A stretch of 64,000 nt of DNA from a virus: IMG/VR virus record IMGVR_UViG_3300032770_000001, positions 123,931-187,930 of that record, one strand, 5' to 3'. Positions 45,866 through 53,970 of the stretch are shown piece after piece; the first letter of the stretch is position 1, and every line of letters begins with the position of its first letter. Below the pieces are notes generated by a model. The model was given only the letters and a program-made list of their open reading frames with translations. It ran no database searches and was not told the DNA's origin. The translations under genes and the position numbers were made by a program.

Positions 45866-47137
45866 ATGAATCTGATCGCCCAATATCCGACTGAGTGGAA
45901 TGCTGTCGTAGGGCAACAACGAGCCATCAGCATCCTTCAGCACATCCTCAGAAATAGGCATTTCATGACGCGGGGCTTCTTGCTCTATGGCGTCCTCGGC
46001 ACGGGCAAGACAGCGACCACGAATCTGCTGGCACGGGCGTTGCTTTGCGAGGTTGATCCTCTCGGCTGCGGTAAGTGCTCATCCTGCCTGATGGTCACCA
46101 AGGACAACTTCGAAGGTTTCGCTAACCATAGCGATTATAAGGGCGTAGACGCAGCGGAGAAATCCGGTGTGCAGGACGCACGTGATCTGATCGACATCAT
46201 GACCGGAACCCCCAATGAGGGTAAACGCCGGGTAGTGGTGATCGACGAAGCTCACCGTCTTTCCAAGGAAGCATGGGATGTGTTCCTAAAACCCCTCGAA
46301 CAGGGGCGAGAAAACGATATGCGGACGATTTTCATCTTCGTCAGCAATCAACCCGACCTGATCGCAGGCACCATTCGGTCACGGCTCACGCGCATTCCGT
46401 TTGAGCGGCTCCATGCAGACACAATTCGAGGTTATCTGGCTCAAGTTGCGGCTGCCAATAACATCGAATATGAGCTTGACGCTCTTTCCATCATCGCTCG
46501 GTATTCTAAAGGCGTCGTTCGGGAAGCCAAGAACATCCTCGGCACCGTAGCGGCATGTGGTAAAGTCACCACTGAATTGACCAAGATGATTCTGGATACT
46601 TCTCTGGAAGACATCTCGGTCAAAATGCTTCTCGCAGTTGCCCGGAAGGACTTCCGGCAGACTATCGATCTCGCCGACGAACTTGGACGTAAGGCAGCAC
46701 CGTCTAAGTGTGTTGAGACCCTGTTCTCCGTTTATGGTCGGGCAATCTTTCAGCCGGAAGAGGACATGCAGAAGATCGCTAACGGGTTGCCGAATGTCCG
46801 TGAGGTTACCGATCTGTTCATCGCTTGGTCGATGACGAAGGACCTACCCACCGACATTCTGCCCGTGATAGGATATGAACTGTTGCAGCTTGTAGCTGGC
46901 GGCGTCCCCGGCGTTAAATCAAAAACCGGACAGCGGCAACCGCGAATGGCGGTGAATGCTGGTTCCGTATTGTCGATGCTAAAGACCCCATCAGACGCGG
47001 CAATTCGTGAAGGGGCTTTGCCTGAGATTGTAGAGACGGCTGATGATGTCGCCGCGTTCTTAAACACGCCCCCACCAGTTACAATAGCGGCACCCAAGGT
47101 GAGGTTAGATGCAGGAAATCCAGAAGACCCAATGTGA
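45866..47137 (+). CDS. DnaX-like clamp loader AAA+ ATPase
   Basis: 423 aa. Family order is intact: VVGQQRAISILQHILR, Walker A GVLGTGKTA (about 43-51), zinc Cys set (C-x7-C-x2-C-x2-C, about 63-77), Walker B VVVIDEAHRL (about 122-131), sensor 1 FIFVSN and the SRC-type Arg (IRSRLTRIPF, about 171-180). The C-terminal third is a helical collar. It would load a sliding clamp on primed DNA, consistent with the phage's own polymerase. No SD; a TATTGA element seven bases upstream suggests a leaderless message. Confidence 0.9.
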   Translation: MNLIAQYPTEWNAVVGQQRAISILQHILRNRHFMTRGFLLYGVLGTGKTATTNLLARALLCEVDPLGCGKCSSCLMVTKDNFEGFANHSDYKGVDAAEKSGVQDARDLIDIMTGTPNEGKRRVVVIDEAHRLSKEAWDVFLKPLEQGRENDMRTIFIFVSNQPDLIAGTIRSRLTRIPFERLHADTIRGYLAQVAAANNIEYELDALSIIARYSKGVVREAKNILGTVAACGKVTTELTKMILDTSLEDISVKMLLAVARKDFRQTIDLADELGRKAAPSKCVETLFSVYGRAIFQPEEDMQKIANGLPNVREVTDLFIAWSMTKDLPTDILPVIGYELLQLVAGGVPGVKSKTGQRQPRMAVNAGSVLSMLKTPSDAAIREGALPEIVETADDVAAFLNTPPPVTIAAPKVRLDAGNPEDPM

Positions 47138-47351
47138 GGATCGAGTGAACAGACCCAAGAAACCGATTGAGATCATGATCCTCGGCGACTCCGAGGGGGT
47201 TGACCAGATCGTTGAGTCCATCGCCATCGCCAAGACGGAAGAACGCTGTGGTTGCCCGTGTCATCAGGGGGCTCCGGGTCGTTGGCACTGTTTTGCCGAT
47301 TGCTGTGCTTTGGCTGGGATTCTGCTTCGAGGAAATGTGAGCACGAAATGA
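47109..47351 (+). CDS. small Cys-rich protein
   Basis: 80 aa; GAGG upstream, overlapping the clamp loader by 29 bases. Ends with CGCPCH, HCFADCC, a likely zinc site. Stop overlaps the next start. Unknown. Confidence 0.5.
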   Translation: MQEIQKTQCEDRVNRPKKPIEIMILGDSEGVDQIVESIAIAKTEERCGCPCHQGAPGRWHCFADCCALAGILLRGNVSTK

Positions 47352-47650
47352 GTGAACGAATTGAGATCATCGATGGTCTGACTGCTTCGTTCGCATGGGA
47401 GGCACACATTCTTAGTTGCCCGGAATGCAAGGGCACGCGGGATAACGGATGGATTTTCCCCATCCTTCGCGTCGATAAGCCCTGTCCTGAGGCTGTTCGA
47501 CTGAATGATCTGGTGGAGAAAAGCGGATTCCTGTACAGCACCCCCAAGATCAGTCTGGAAGAGTTCAAGAAACGCCGCTTCGATTCTGAAGAAAGAGAGC
47601 AGACGTATCGCAGCGTCCTGCGAGGAGATGGAAATGCTGATGACCGATGA
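47348..47650 (+). CDS. hypothetical protein
   Basis: 100 aa from ATG 47348 (GAGGAAATG just upstream and stop-start overlap). CPECKG suggests half of a zinc knuckle. The rest is charged helix. Overlaps the next by 17 bases. Confidence 0.5.
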   Translation: MSERIEIIDGLTASFAWEAHILSCPECKGTRDNGWIFPILRVDKPCPEAVRLNDLVEKSGFLYSTPKISLEEFKKRRFDSEEREQTYRSVLRGDGNADDR

Positions 47651-47882
47651 AACCGCTGCGGGTGTGATGCTGACTACTCACTGTATGGCTCAGGAGAAGG
47701 TTTTTGGGTTGACCATTACCTTCCCACCGGAAGTTGAGGACATCGCTAACATCCCATTCCAAGAATTGACCGAGGAGCAGGGCAAGAAACTGATCGAAGC
47801 CGGAATGAGGGCGAGACATGAGGCGCTATACGGTAAAGATAACCGACCCGAAATGGGAACCGAACTGCGGTCGAATAGTTGA
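47634..47882 (+). CDS. hypothetical protein
   Basis: 82 aa from ATG 47634, with GAGGAG six bases upstream. Strand-helix mix (KVFGLTITFPPEVEDI). Overlaps the next small gene by 65 bases. Unknown. Confidence 0.45.
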   Translation: MLMTDETAAGVMLTTHCMAQEKVFGLTITFPPEVEDIANIPFQELTEEQGKKLIEAGMRARHEALYGKDNRPEMGTELRSNS

Positions 47883-47979
47883 GTTCGACATTACGGAAAA
47901 CAGCCGTTTCATACCGATCATTGAAGAGATGATCTACGAGGCGGACATCGTCGGGCTCAAGGAATTGATGGACAAATGA
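47818..47979 (+). CDS. small hypothetical protein
   Basis: 53 aa (MRRYTVKITDPKWEPNCG...). GAGG-like bases upstream and an ATGA overlap with the next gene support it. Beta-hairpin start and acidic helix at the end. Confidence 0.5.
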   Translation: MRRYTVKITDPKWEPNCGRIVEFDITENSRFIPIIEEMIYEADIVGLKELMDK

Positions 47980-48341
47980 GCTACCCTCACGGACAGATTA
48001 AGGCATACACGCTGGGGCTCCAATCGAGCTACGACCATGCTCTGGAAGTCGAGCCCATGCCCGTCATGAAGATCGGCAAGCGTTCGCTGCCCGACGACGT
48101 GTATCCGGGCGGTTGGGTATGGCGTTCCTATGAAGACGCCAAAGAGTATATGGACGGTCACAAAGACGATGAATTCTTTCGTGGTCGGCAATTCGCCGTG
48201 TACCGTCTGACCCTGCCGAATGGTTGGGATATGGATGTCTATGGTCCGGACGCTGACGGCATCCACAACCTGCTACACGACGCCGTGATCGTAGGCCGCG
48301 TTATCAAGATGGATATGACTCGTGAACCGGGAGACTACTGA
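47976..48341 (+). CDS. hypothetical protein
   Basis: 121 aa. An alpha/beta protein with a Trp-rich core (YPGGWVWRSYEDAKEYM) that resembles small phage proteins of the ADP-ribosyl- or toxin-immunity type only very loosely. ATG overlaps prior TGA. Unknown. Confidence 0.6.
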   Translation: MSYPHGQIKAYTLGLQSSYDHALEVEPMPVMKIGKRSLPDDVYPGGWVWRSYEDAKEYMDGHKDDEFFRGRQFAVYRLTLPNGWDMDVYGPDADGIHNLLHDAVIVGRVIKMDMTREPGDY

Positions 48342-48688
48342 TGTCAGTTGCAAAGAAATATCGCGAAGGAACGATTTATCGTCTCGGTGATATGCGGGAA
48401 GAGCACCCAGTCAAGGTGTCTCAACTCAAGCCGGGGGAATCCATCAAGGTCGTGACCATTGACCCCGACACCAAGGGCGTCAGCACGCTTTATACGGTCT
48501 ATCGGGCACCCCGCCGCAAGGACGAGAGCCCAATCGAATACTATAAGCGCACCAAATGCGTGGATGACCGCTACTACTTCAAGTTCGAGGGGCGCTACTA
48601 CTGCAACCCGGCTCACTGTCGCAAAACATGGACGAACAAGAAGAAGCGTGACGAGCATCTCAAAATGGCTTACGCCATGCTCGGCTAG
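48341..48688 (+). CDS. hypothetical protein
   Basis: 115 aa. Basic; the C-terminal half contains YYCNPAHCRKTWTNKKKRDEH, a single C2H2-like zinc finger. Probably binds nucleic acid. Overlaps the prior stop by one base. Confidence 0.6.
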   Translation: MSVAKKYREGTIYRLGDMREEHPVKVSQLKPGESIKVVTIDPDTKGVSTLYTVYRAPRRKDESPIEYYKRTKCVDDRYYFKFEGRYYCNPAHCRKTWTNKKKRDEHLKMAYAMLG

Positions 48689-48696
48689 GAGATCGT

Positions 48697-48954
48697 ATGG
48701 GGCACTACGCATCGGAAATGGACCCGGACTGGGGTAAGATTCAGGATCGAACTGACCGACTCTGGAAATTGAAGAAAGACCTCGCCAAAGTCCCGATGTC
48801 GGAATTCAAGGCTGGTGATGCCTACGAACTCAGTCAGCTTTATTCGGTCGTGGATTTCGGCCTGTTGTCAGATGAGACTATCGAACGTTTCGAAAAGATT
48901 GCTAGACGATTCAAATCCCGTCCCCGGTGGAAGATCGATGGCGACATGGTATAG
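48697..48954 (+). CDS. hypothetical protein
   Basis: 85 aa; TAGGAGATCGT before ATG 48697. Helical and charged. Overlaps the following gene by 17 bases. No family recognised. Confidence 0.55.
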   Translation: MGHYASEMDPDWGKIQDRTDRLWKLKKDLAKVPMSEFKAGDAYELSQLYSVVDFGLLSDETIERFEKIARRFKSRPRWKIDGDMV

Positions 48955-49267
48955 ATTCGAGGACTATCTGTCCGCCGATGATTGGGGTTCTTACGTCAAC
49001 GTCCGGCTGCGCACTTTCGAGGTCATCAAAGAGACCCCCAAAGGCGTCTGGCTCCGGCTGTACGAGTTCACCAACATGAAGCGGTTCGTCCGCAATGACA
49101 GTAGAAAGAAATTCGCCTGCCCCACGAGGGAGCAGGCGTTAGAGTCCTTCCTTGCCCGGAAGACCAAGCAAGCCAAAATCCTCAAGGCGCAACTGCGGCG
49201 TGTGGAGGAAGCGATCCAGATCGCAAAGCAGCAAGACGCAAGGCGTCCGATTCTAAGCTTGACTTGA
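48938..49267 (+). CDS. hypothetical protein
   Basis: 109 aa from ATG 48938. Aromatic beta start (WYRFEDYLSADDWGSYVNVR) and a basic coiled-coil end (KQAKILKAQLRRVEEAIQIA). Ends convergently four bases before the leftward GIY-YIG gene. Confidence 0.55.
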   Translation: MATWYRFEDYLSADDWGSYVNVRLRTFEVIKETPKGVWLRLYEFTNMKRFVRNDSRKKFACPTREQALESFLARKTKQAKILKAQLRRVEEAIQIAKQQDARRPILSLT

Positions 49268-49270
49268 TTG

Positions 49271-49807
49271 TTACTGAAATCGAGCCCGAATTCCCGCTAG
49301 AAGACGCTCCCGTTTAACGGGATCAGTCCACTGGTTTCTGGCGGCGGTCGCAATGCTTTTATTGTGTTTTGCGGTATGTTTCTTACCCTTACGGGTTTGA
49401 CCCATTTTCAACCTAGTTTCTATCGAGAGTTCTTTCCCCTTCCAATGTGATCTCCCGGTCGGCACACCCGCATGAGCTAATCTCATTTTTGCGCGGCTTT
49501 CGTCGGTATGTTGTCCACCAAACCCCGCCCCACCTGCGGTACGGTTGTAGCCCGAAGGGATCATTGAGTTGTACTCAGTGATATAGCGTGCTTCTAGGGC
49601 ATTAAGCTCTTTGCGGGAGGTTGCTCTATCGATCTCAACTATTGTGAAAACCTTCGAACCGTATTTTCGAATTGCACAGTGGATCGGAAAGCGGCTTTTG
49701 CCACGAGCAGCCTTTAGATGAAGACCCCACCGTCTCTCTAATGACTGACATGTCTGTCCGACATAAAGTTTTTTGTTTATGGTGTTGCGGATGAGGTAAA
49801 CGATCAT
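49271..49807 (-). CDS. GIY-YIG homing endonuclease
   Basis: 178 aa leftward; ATG overlaps the stop of the zinc-ribbon gene (ATGA), which decides the start. VYLIRNTINKKLYVGQT gives the GIY-YIG-type core; the catalytic Arg follows in ERRWGLHL and the Glu in LNALEARYI. A Lys/Arg/Gly C-terminal region with repeated NUMOD-like motifs (ESRAKMRLAH, LSIETRLKMGQTRKGKKH) should bind DNA. Inserted on the opposite strand between two rightward blocks. Confidence 0.85.
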   Translation of the reverse strand: MIVYLIRNTINKKLYVGQTCQSLERRWGLHLKAARGKSRFPIHCAIRKYGSKVFTIVEIDRATSRKELNALEARYITEYNSMIPSGYNRTAGGAGFGGQHTDESRAKMRLAHAGVPTGRSHWKGKELSIETRLKMGQTRKGKKHTAKHNKSIATAARNQWTDPVKRERLLAGIRARFQ

Positions 49808-49989
49808 GGTTTTTTCTTCCGATGCCATTTTTGGGGACGGTTCCAATACGGGTTTTTGCAATTTCCACAAGCAGTTGGGATAGGGGTTGTCCAAACCCCA
49901 TTTTCTAGGACCGGACGAGGAATCCATCGGTGTCCGCATCGCTCGCAAGTGCATTCGGTCGCCTGCAACGAAATTTGTCGTTGTCCCAC
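49804..49989 (-). CDS. small zinc-ribbon protein
   Basis: 61 aa, GTG start. CTCERCGHRWIPR and CGNCKNPYWNRP form one zinc ribbon, as in proteins often coded with or fused to homing nucleases. The start is placed six bases after a TATAAA element with no SD, so it is probably leaderless. Coupled to the GIY-YIG gene. Confidence 0.6.
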   Translation of the reverse strand: MGQRQISLQATECTCERCGHRWIPRPVLENGVWTTPIPTACGNCKNPYWNRPQKWHRKKKP

Positions 49990-49995
49990 GATATA

Positions 49996-50001
49996 TTTAT
50001 A
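49996..50001 (-). promoter_or_regulatory. -10-like TATAAA on minus strand
   Basis: GGTATAAA read leftward ends six bases before the GTG at 49989. Confidence 0.45.
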
Positions 50002-50031
50002 CCAAAGTCTAAACTTTTGTTCAAACTGCGG

Positions 50032-50037
50032 TATTAC
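50032..50037 (+). promoter_or_regulatory. -10-like TATTAC, leaderless start
   Basis: GCGGTATTAC ends eight bases before ATG 50046; TACATA (50035-50040) is an alternative hexamer five bases away. Confidence 0.45.
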
Positions 50038-50045
50038 ATATCTGT

Positions 50046-51290
50046 ATGATCTTGGAATATGGTGATACTTCCAAACTCAAGGGCCTTTCATGGTATATGC
50101 TTGAACTCAGAAGCGACAAAACCGTTGAGCCCACCATGAAGCGACTCGGCGGCGAGTTGAAGGGAATTTTCCGCAACGACCCCATCGAAGTCTTCGTTCC
50201 AGTCCAGAACCGCGACCTCGACACTTTCGATATGTCCACGCTCCAGTACGTGTTCGTCCGGAGCAATAATTTCCAGTCCCTTCTCCGGCTCAGACAGGTG
50301 ACCGGGGCGTGCGGATTGGTGACCAAAGGTGAGTCCAACCGTCCCTCCGATGCCATCCCCGTGGACGATGAATACGTGCAGGGGCTCGTCCACGACGCCG
50401 AGGAGGAGCACCGCAAGCGTGCGGTCGGCATCGAGGTCGGCAGCTTCGTTCGTATCCTCCAAGGGCAGACTCGTGACTTTTGCGGCACCGTGGAGATCGT
50501 CGGCGATGGCAAGGCGGTCGTCAAGATCACCCTGTTGACCAAGTACATCATGCTGGAGACCCCGATCCGCAATCTTTTGAAGCTCCCGGACGTACCCGCC
50601 AACAAGCGGGTCTACTATTTCGGTCCGCTGGTGAACGACCTGAGCCCGGAGGAACTCTCCCTGATCGAACAAGACCTCCATCTTGACGATTCCATGCCCG
50701 TAGAGGTCATGGAAGAGCAGCAGGCTGAGGAGCCTAAACGTCATTCGCGGCAGCGCACGGTCACGGCATTGGTCAAGAAGCTGGTTCTGCTGGAAGGGCT
50801 GCATAATCCGTTGGAAATTGCCCGTGTGGTGCTCGAAGCCCTCAAGAACGATGAGATTAAGGCTCCCAAGAACCTGTTCATCATCTACGGGATCATCAAA
50901 GACCGCCTGATGAAGGACTATTTTTTGGTGAAAGACCCGGAAGTCAAGACCTATCGTGACGTGATCCACAAATACGGCAAGGCTTACAAGTTTTCTGCGA
51001 ATCAGATTGCTAAGTTAGACGCGGCAATCAACATCCCGATCAACACGTCGGAGCCAGCCGATGAGGTCGTGGTGGTCGAGAAGAAGCAACGCGGTCCGAA
51101 AAAACGCCGCAAGCTTCCTCACGACAAGTGCAACACCTGCTACCACACCCGCGAGCAGCATAAGCCGACTCCGAAGGGTAGCTGGGGACGTTGTTCCGGC
51201 ATCAGCGATCACACGATTCACTCGTGGGTCAAGCCGGGAACCTCAAACCCGTGCACGTGTGTCCGATTTAAGGAAAGAGCAGTCAAGTAG
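50046..51290 (+). CDS. NusG-like protein with C-terminal zinc domain
   Basis: 414 aa. Residues about 15-110 have an NGN-like pattern (LSWYMLELRSDKTVEPTMKRL ends in a helix; VFVPVQ; LQYVFVRSN). About 128-176 form a KOW-type segment (VGSFVRILQGQTRDFCGTVE then ITLLTKYIMLETP). After an acidic linker comes a helical region and a C-terminal zinc domain (DKCNTCYHTREQHKP, then CSGISDHTIHSW and CTCVRF). NusG proteins bind RNA polymerase and ribosomes; a phage version could alter host termination. Bacterial NusG is about 180 aa, so the extension is notable. Predicted leaderless. Confidence 0.7.
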   Translation: MILEYGDTSKLKGLSWYMLELRSDKTVEPTMKRLGGELKGIFRNDPIEVFVPVQNRDLDTFDMSTLQYVFVRSNNFQSLLRLRQVTGACGLVTKGESNRPSDAIPVDDEYVQGLVHDAEEEHRKRAVGIEVGSFVRILQGQTRDFCGTVEIVGDGKAVVKITLLTKYIMLETPIRNLLKLPDVPANKRVYYFGPLVNDLSPEELSLIEQDLHLDDSMPVEVMEEQQAEEPKRHSRQRTVTALVKKLVLLEGLHNPLEIARVVLEALKNDEIKAPKNLFIIYGIIKDRLMKDYFLVKDPEVKTYRDVIHKYGKAYKFSANQIAKLDAAINIPINTSEPADEVVVVEKKQRGPKKRRKLPHDKCNTCYHTREQHKPTPKGSWGRCSGISDHTIHSWVKPGTSNPCTCVRFKERAVK

Positions 51291-51329
51291 AAAAAGTAGC
51301 GTAACGCCAAAAGGCGTAATGGAGTGTTT

Positions 51330-52130
51330 ATGGCAACAGCAACATCACCAAAAACAGGCGGCGAACTGGGTAAGATTCGCGCATTTCTTCTGGATCACGA
51401 GCGTCTTCTGATCGTCCTCGTGGCAGCGGTTGTGATCTATCTCGGCTACGTGAAGGTCACCAACATCATCGCCAATCACGATAATGCGCAATTACAGCAA
51501 CAGAAGCTCATCAACGAGCAACAAGCGGCGAAGAACCAAGCCATGCTCGAACAGCAGCAGAAGGACGATGTCCTGCGTCAGCAGGAGGAAGCGGCTCGCG
51601 AGGCTGAGGCGCAGAAACTTCAGGCTCAGAATCAGGCTCTCGTGAACGCGAACACGGCCTTAGCAGCCGCCCTGAGCAAACAGCAAAAGCAAGACGCTAC
51701 GCTCGCTCCGACCGAATTGGCAGCCCGCTGGCAGCAATTGGTGCCCGCAGCCCCGCCTGCGAGCGTTACAGTCGCGGCAGACGGCAATATGCAGACAACT
51801 CCAGCAGCAGCCGTGGCGACGGTTCAGCAATTGGAGCAAGTCCCGGCCTTGACTCAGCAGCTAGCTAATGAGAAGACGCAGGAAGCCAACGATCAGACCA
51901 TGTTAGCTTCCGCGAACACAGCCATTGGAAACCTCAACTTGAGTCTTACGGACCGAGACAAGCGCATCGATGGTTTGAACCTCACCATTACGGGCAATCA
52001 GAAGCAGTGCGAGGATGAAAAGAAGGTCATCAAGGATCAGGCCCGCAAATCGAAACGTCGCTGGTTCATCATCGGCTATGTCGCGGGGTTTGTGTCCCGT
52101 CAGGTCATAAAAAGCTACACGGGACTGTAA
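51330..52130 (+). CDS. membrane protein with coiled coil
   Basis: 266 aa; GGAG before ATG 51330. A transmembrane helix at about residues 25-42 (LLIVLVAAVVIYLGYV), then a long Gln/Ala/Glu-rich coiled coil, a Pro/Ala linker and a basic end with a weaker hydrophobic stretch (WFIIGYVAGFVS). Resembles tail- or lysis-related membrane proteins. A small hairpin ACGCC/GGCGT precedes it. Confidence 0.6.
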   Translation: MATATSPKTGGELGKIRAFLLDHERLLIVLVAAVVIYLGYVKVTNIIANHDNAQLQQQKLINEQQAAKNQAMLEQQQKDDVLRQQEEAAREAEAQKLQAQNQALVNANTALAAALSKQQKQDATLAPTELAARWQQLVPAAPPASVTVAADGNMQTTPAAAVATVQQLEQVPALTQQLANEKTQEANDQTMLASANTAIGNLNLSLTDRDKRIDGLNLTITGNQKQCEDEKKVIKDQARKSKRRWFIIGYVAGFVSRQVIKSYTGL

Positions 52131-52161
52131 AAATTCGAGTATTACATATTCAGGAGACAAC
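52131..52161 (+). promoter_or_regulatory. conserved 5' leader, second copy
   Basis: AATTCGAGTATTACATATTC then AGGAGA, nearly identical with the leader before 31548. TATTAC could be a -10 and AGGAG the SD. Confidence 0.5.
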
Positions 52162-52566
52162 ATGAAAATCATTTTCCTATTCGACCAGCTTGATGCAGAA
52201 GGCAAGGTCGTTTCCGCCAACACCAACCCCTACGTCGTTGCACCAGAGAACCTGCAAATGAAGCAGCTTGCTCCGGGGCAGACGGGGATCGGACTCACCG
52301 TGTCGCAGAAGAACGATAAGGGTGAGGATGTTCCACAGTTCGTTTCGATCATCCAATTCCCGGTCAATACAATTCCGGCACTTCCGACGCTCGACGCCGA
52401 AATCGAATACCTGAAGAGCTTGCTCACGCAGAAGATCGCGGCTCAGTCGGTGGAAGCGGAAGTCGCCAAGGCAAAGGCTGCGGCAGCAACAGCGACTCCG
52501 GCAGCGGAAGCACCGAAGGTTAATGGTGCGGCTAAGCCGAAGAAGGCGAAGAAAAGCTCGAAGTAA
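52162..52566 (+). CDS. hypothetical protein
   Basis: 134 aa; AGGAGA upstream. A beta-sandwich-like N-terminal domain (KIIFLFDQLDAEGKV), a helix and an Ala/Lys-rich tail. It shares its leader with the gene at 31548, suggesting common control. Unknown role. Confidence 0.6.
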   Translation: MKIIFLFDQLDAEGKVVSANTNPYVVAPENLQMKQLAPGQTGIGLTVSQKNDKGEDVPQFVSIIQFPVNTIPALPTLDAEIEYLKSLLTQKIAAQSVEAEVAKAKAAAATATPAAEAPKVNGAAKPKKAKKSSK

Positions 52567-52575
52567 GTTCAGGAC

Positions 52576-52602
52576 GTAAGTGGCGATGATCCAGTCACTT
52601 AC
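52576..52602 (+). terminator. hairpin after 52566
   Basis: GTAAGTG (52576-52582) pairs with CACTTAC (52596-52602). There is no T run, so it may slow polymerase or protect RNA. Confidence 0.35.
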
Positions 52603-52641
52603 CCCTGAATGAGAGCGGTTCACGCAATATTGGAGTATTGA

Positions 52642-52881
52642 ATGGACGCAGTGAAGGTTCTCAATCGCGAGTACGCGGATAACCCGTATGTGTTCGAGGA
52701 TGATCCGTCTTGGTTGCTCATCGCGCTTAAAGCGGGTGAGATCAAGACAGAGTTCCGCAGCGAGGACTACTGGTACTACGTGGTTCGGACTCCGTCCGGC
52801 TTAAAGGACGCGACACCCGGCGATCTGATCGTTCACTTGGCGGATGGTTCGCTCGATGTTTTCGTTCGGAAGGACAACTAA
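52642..52881 (+). CDS. hypothetical protein
   Basis: 79 aa; GGAG six bases before ATG 52642. Compact alpha/beta with aromatic residues (EDYWYYVVRTPSGL). Followed directly by the next gene. Confidence 0.55.
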   Translation: MDAVKVLNREYADNPYVFEDDPSWLLIALKAGEIKTEFRSEDYWYYVVRTPSGLKDATPGDLIVHLADGSLDVFVRKDN

Positions 52882-53574
52882 ATGAAGGTTGAAAAAGTCA
52901 CAGTACATCGGCTGACTGTCGAACGTGAATGTGGTTGCACGGCGACCCGTGAGTATACGGACCCACAATACAAAGAGCCCATTGACAAGGGTGTCTACGA
53001 AGCTTGCAAGAAACACAAGGCGAAGGCCGATCTTGCCGAGATGATGGGCATGATTATGCTCGAAGACTTGGAGCGTGAAGCTCAGGTTCAGGCGGCTCCC
53101 CCGACCCCACAGTATGCTCCTCTCCGCGTGCCAAACGCGACTCCAACGACTTTAGACGGTACCACATCCGATGGTGGTGAAGTCACCAGTGTGCCGATCA
53201 CTCGTCCACGTCCACGTATACAAGCGGCTCCGGTTGCCAATGGCGGCGGGGGCGGTGGTCGCCAAGTTCCGCAAAGTAGCGGACAAGGGCCGCGTCGTGA
53301 TCCGACGCAGGTTCGCACCGTCAATCGCGATCATGCAGCGGTGGGACGCCGAGGTCAGTTGACTGGACGCGCCCCGGTCACTAGCGTCACGGCGAGTTCT
53401 CCGGCAGCGGGTGCTCCAAAGCGTGGCGAGGTAGTGCAGGTCGGCGATGTCGAACTGGCAACCCCCGGCTTTGATCTTGACATAGGTGAAGAAGTTCCAG
53501 AAGACCCACGTGCAACACGCCTTATTGAGGCGGCATTGTTGCCCGATCTCGAAGACGATCCAACACAGGCATAA
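52882..53574 (+). CDS. protein with low-complexity linker
   Basis: 230 aa. The N-terminal 75 residues carry ECGCTATREY and a helix; then a Gly/Pro/Thr/Arg-rich low-complexity centre; an acidic helical end (EEVPEDPRATRLIEAALL). Disordered linkers like this join interacting domains. Unknown. Confidence 0.55.
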   Translation: MKVEKVTVHRLTVERECGCTATREYTDPQYKEPIDKGVYEACKKHKAKADLAEMMGMIMLEDLEREAQVQAAPPTPQYAPLRVPNATPTTLDGTTSDGGEVTSVPITRPRPRIQAAPVANGGGGGGRQVPQSSGQGPRRDPTQVRTVNRDHAAVGRRGQLTGRAPVTSVTASSPAAGAPKRGEVVQVGDVELATPGFDLDIGEEVPEDPRATRLIEAALLPDLEDDPTQA

Positions 53575-53577
53575 ATC

Positions 53578-53970
53578 ATGAAAAAGTTAGACGTAAAAAA
53601 AGAAAAAGGACAGCCCGAAAAATCAGTCAAATCCGCTCGGTATGCGCATGTGACTCTCGTGTTGGCACCGGAGATTCCATGTTCCGAAGTTTCGGCACTG
53701 GAAAAGCATTATCAGGAAGCCATTGACGACCCGAACTATTCGGTTATCGTCAATTACGACCTGTATACCAAGGACGCCTTCTTTAACGTTGACGAAGAGT
53801 TCGTTGTGTTGACCGCTCCCGGTCTTCCCCTTGAAGAACTGCGCAAGTTTCGCAAAAAATTCGACCGTGCGGTACGTCTTTCCAAGAAGACGAAAGGCCG
53901 CGTGTACATTTTTGCCAATTACGATGTGACCGTTGAAACTCGCCTCGCGGCGGGATCGATTCTTCACTAA
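53578..53970 (+). CDS. small protein resembling a portal segment
   Basis: 130 aa. Residues 27-60 (LVLAPEIPCSEVSALEKH... DDPNYSVIVNY) match the portal segment at about residues 625-659 (LIVAPDIPASEVMALRAH... ADPDYSVVVNY) at roughly 22 of 34 positions. The rest (FVVLTAPGLPLEELRKF and a basic helix) has no portal counterpart seen. It may bind where the portal segment does, or be a duplicated fragment given a new job. Confidence 0.65.
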   Translation: MKKLDVKKEKGQPEKSVKSARYAHVTLVLAPEIPCSEVSALEKHYQEAIDDPNYSVIVNYDLYTKDAFFNVDEEFVVLTAPGLPLEELRKFRKKFDRAVRLSKKTKGRVYIFANYDVTVETRLAAGSILH

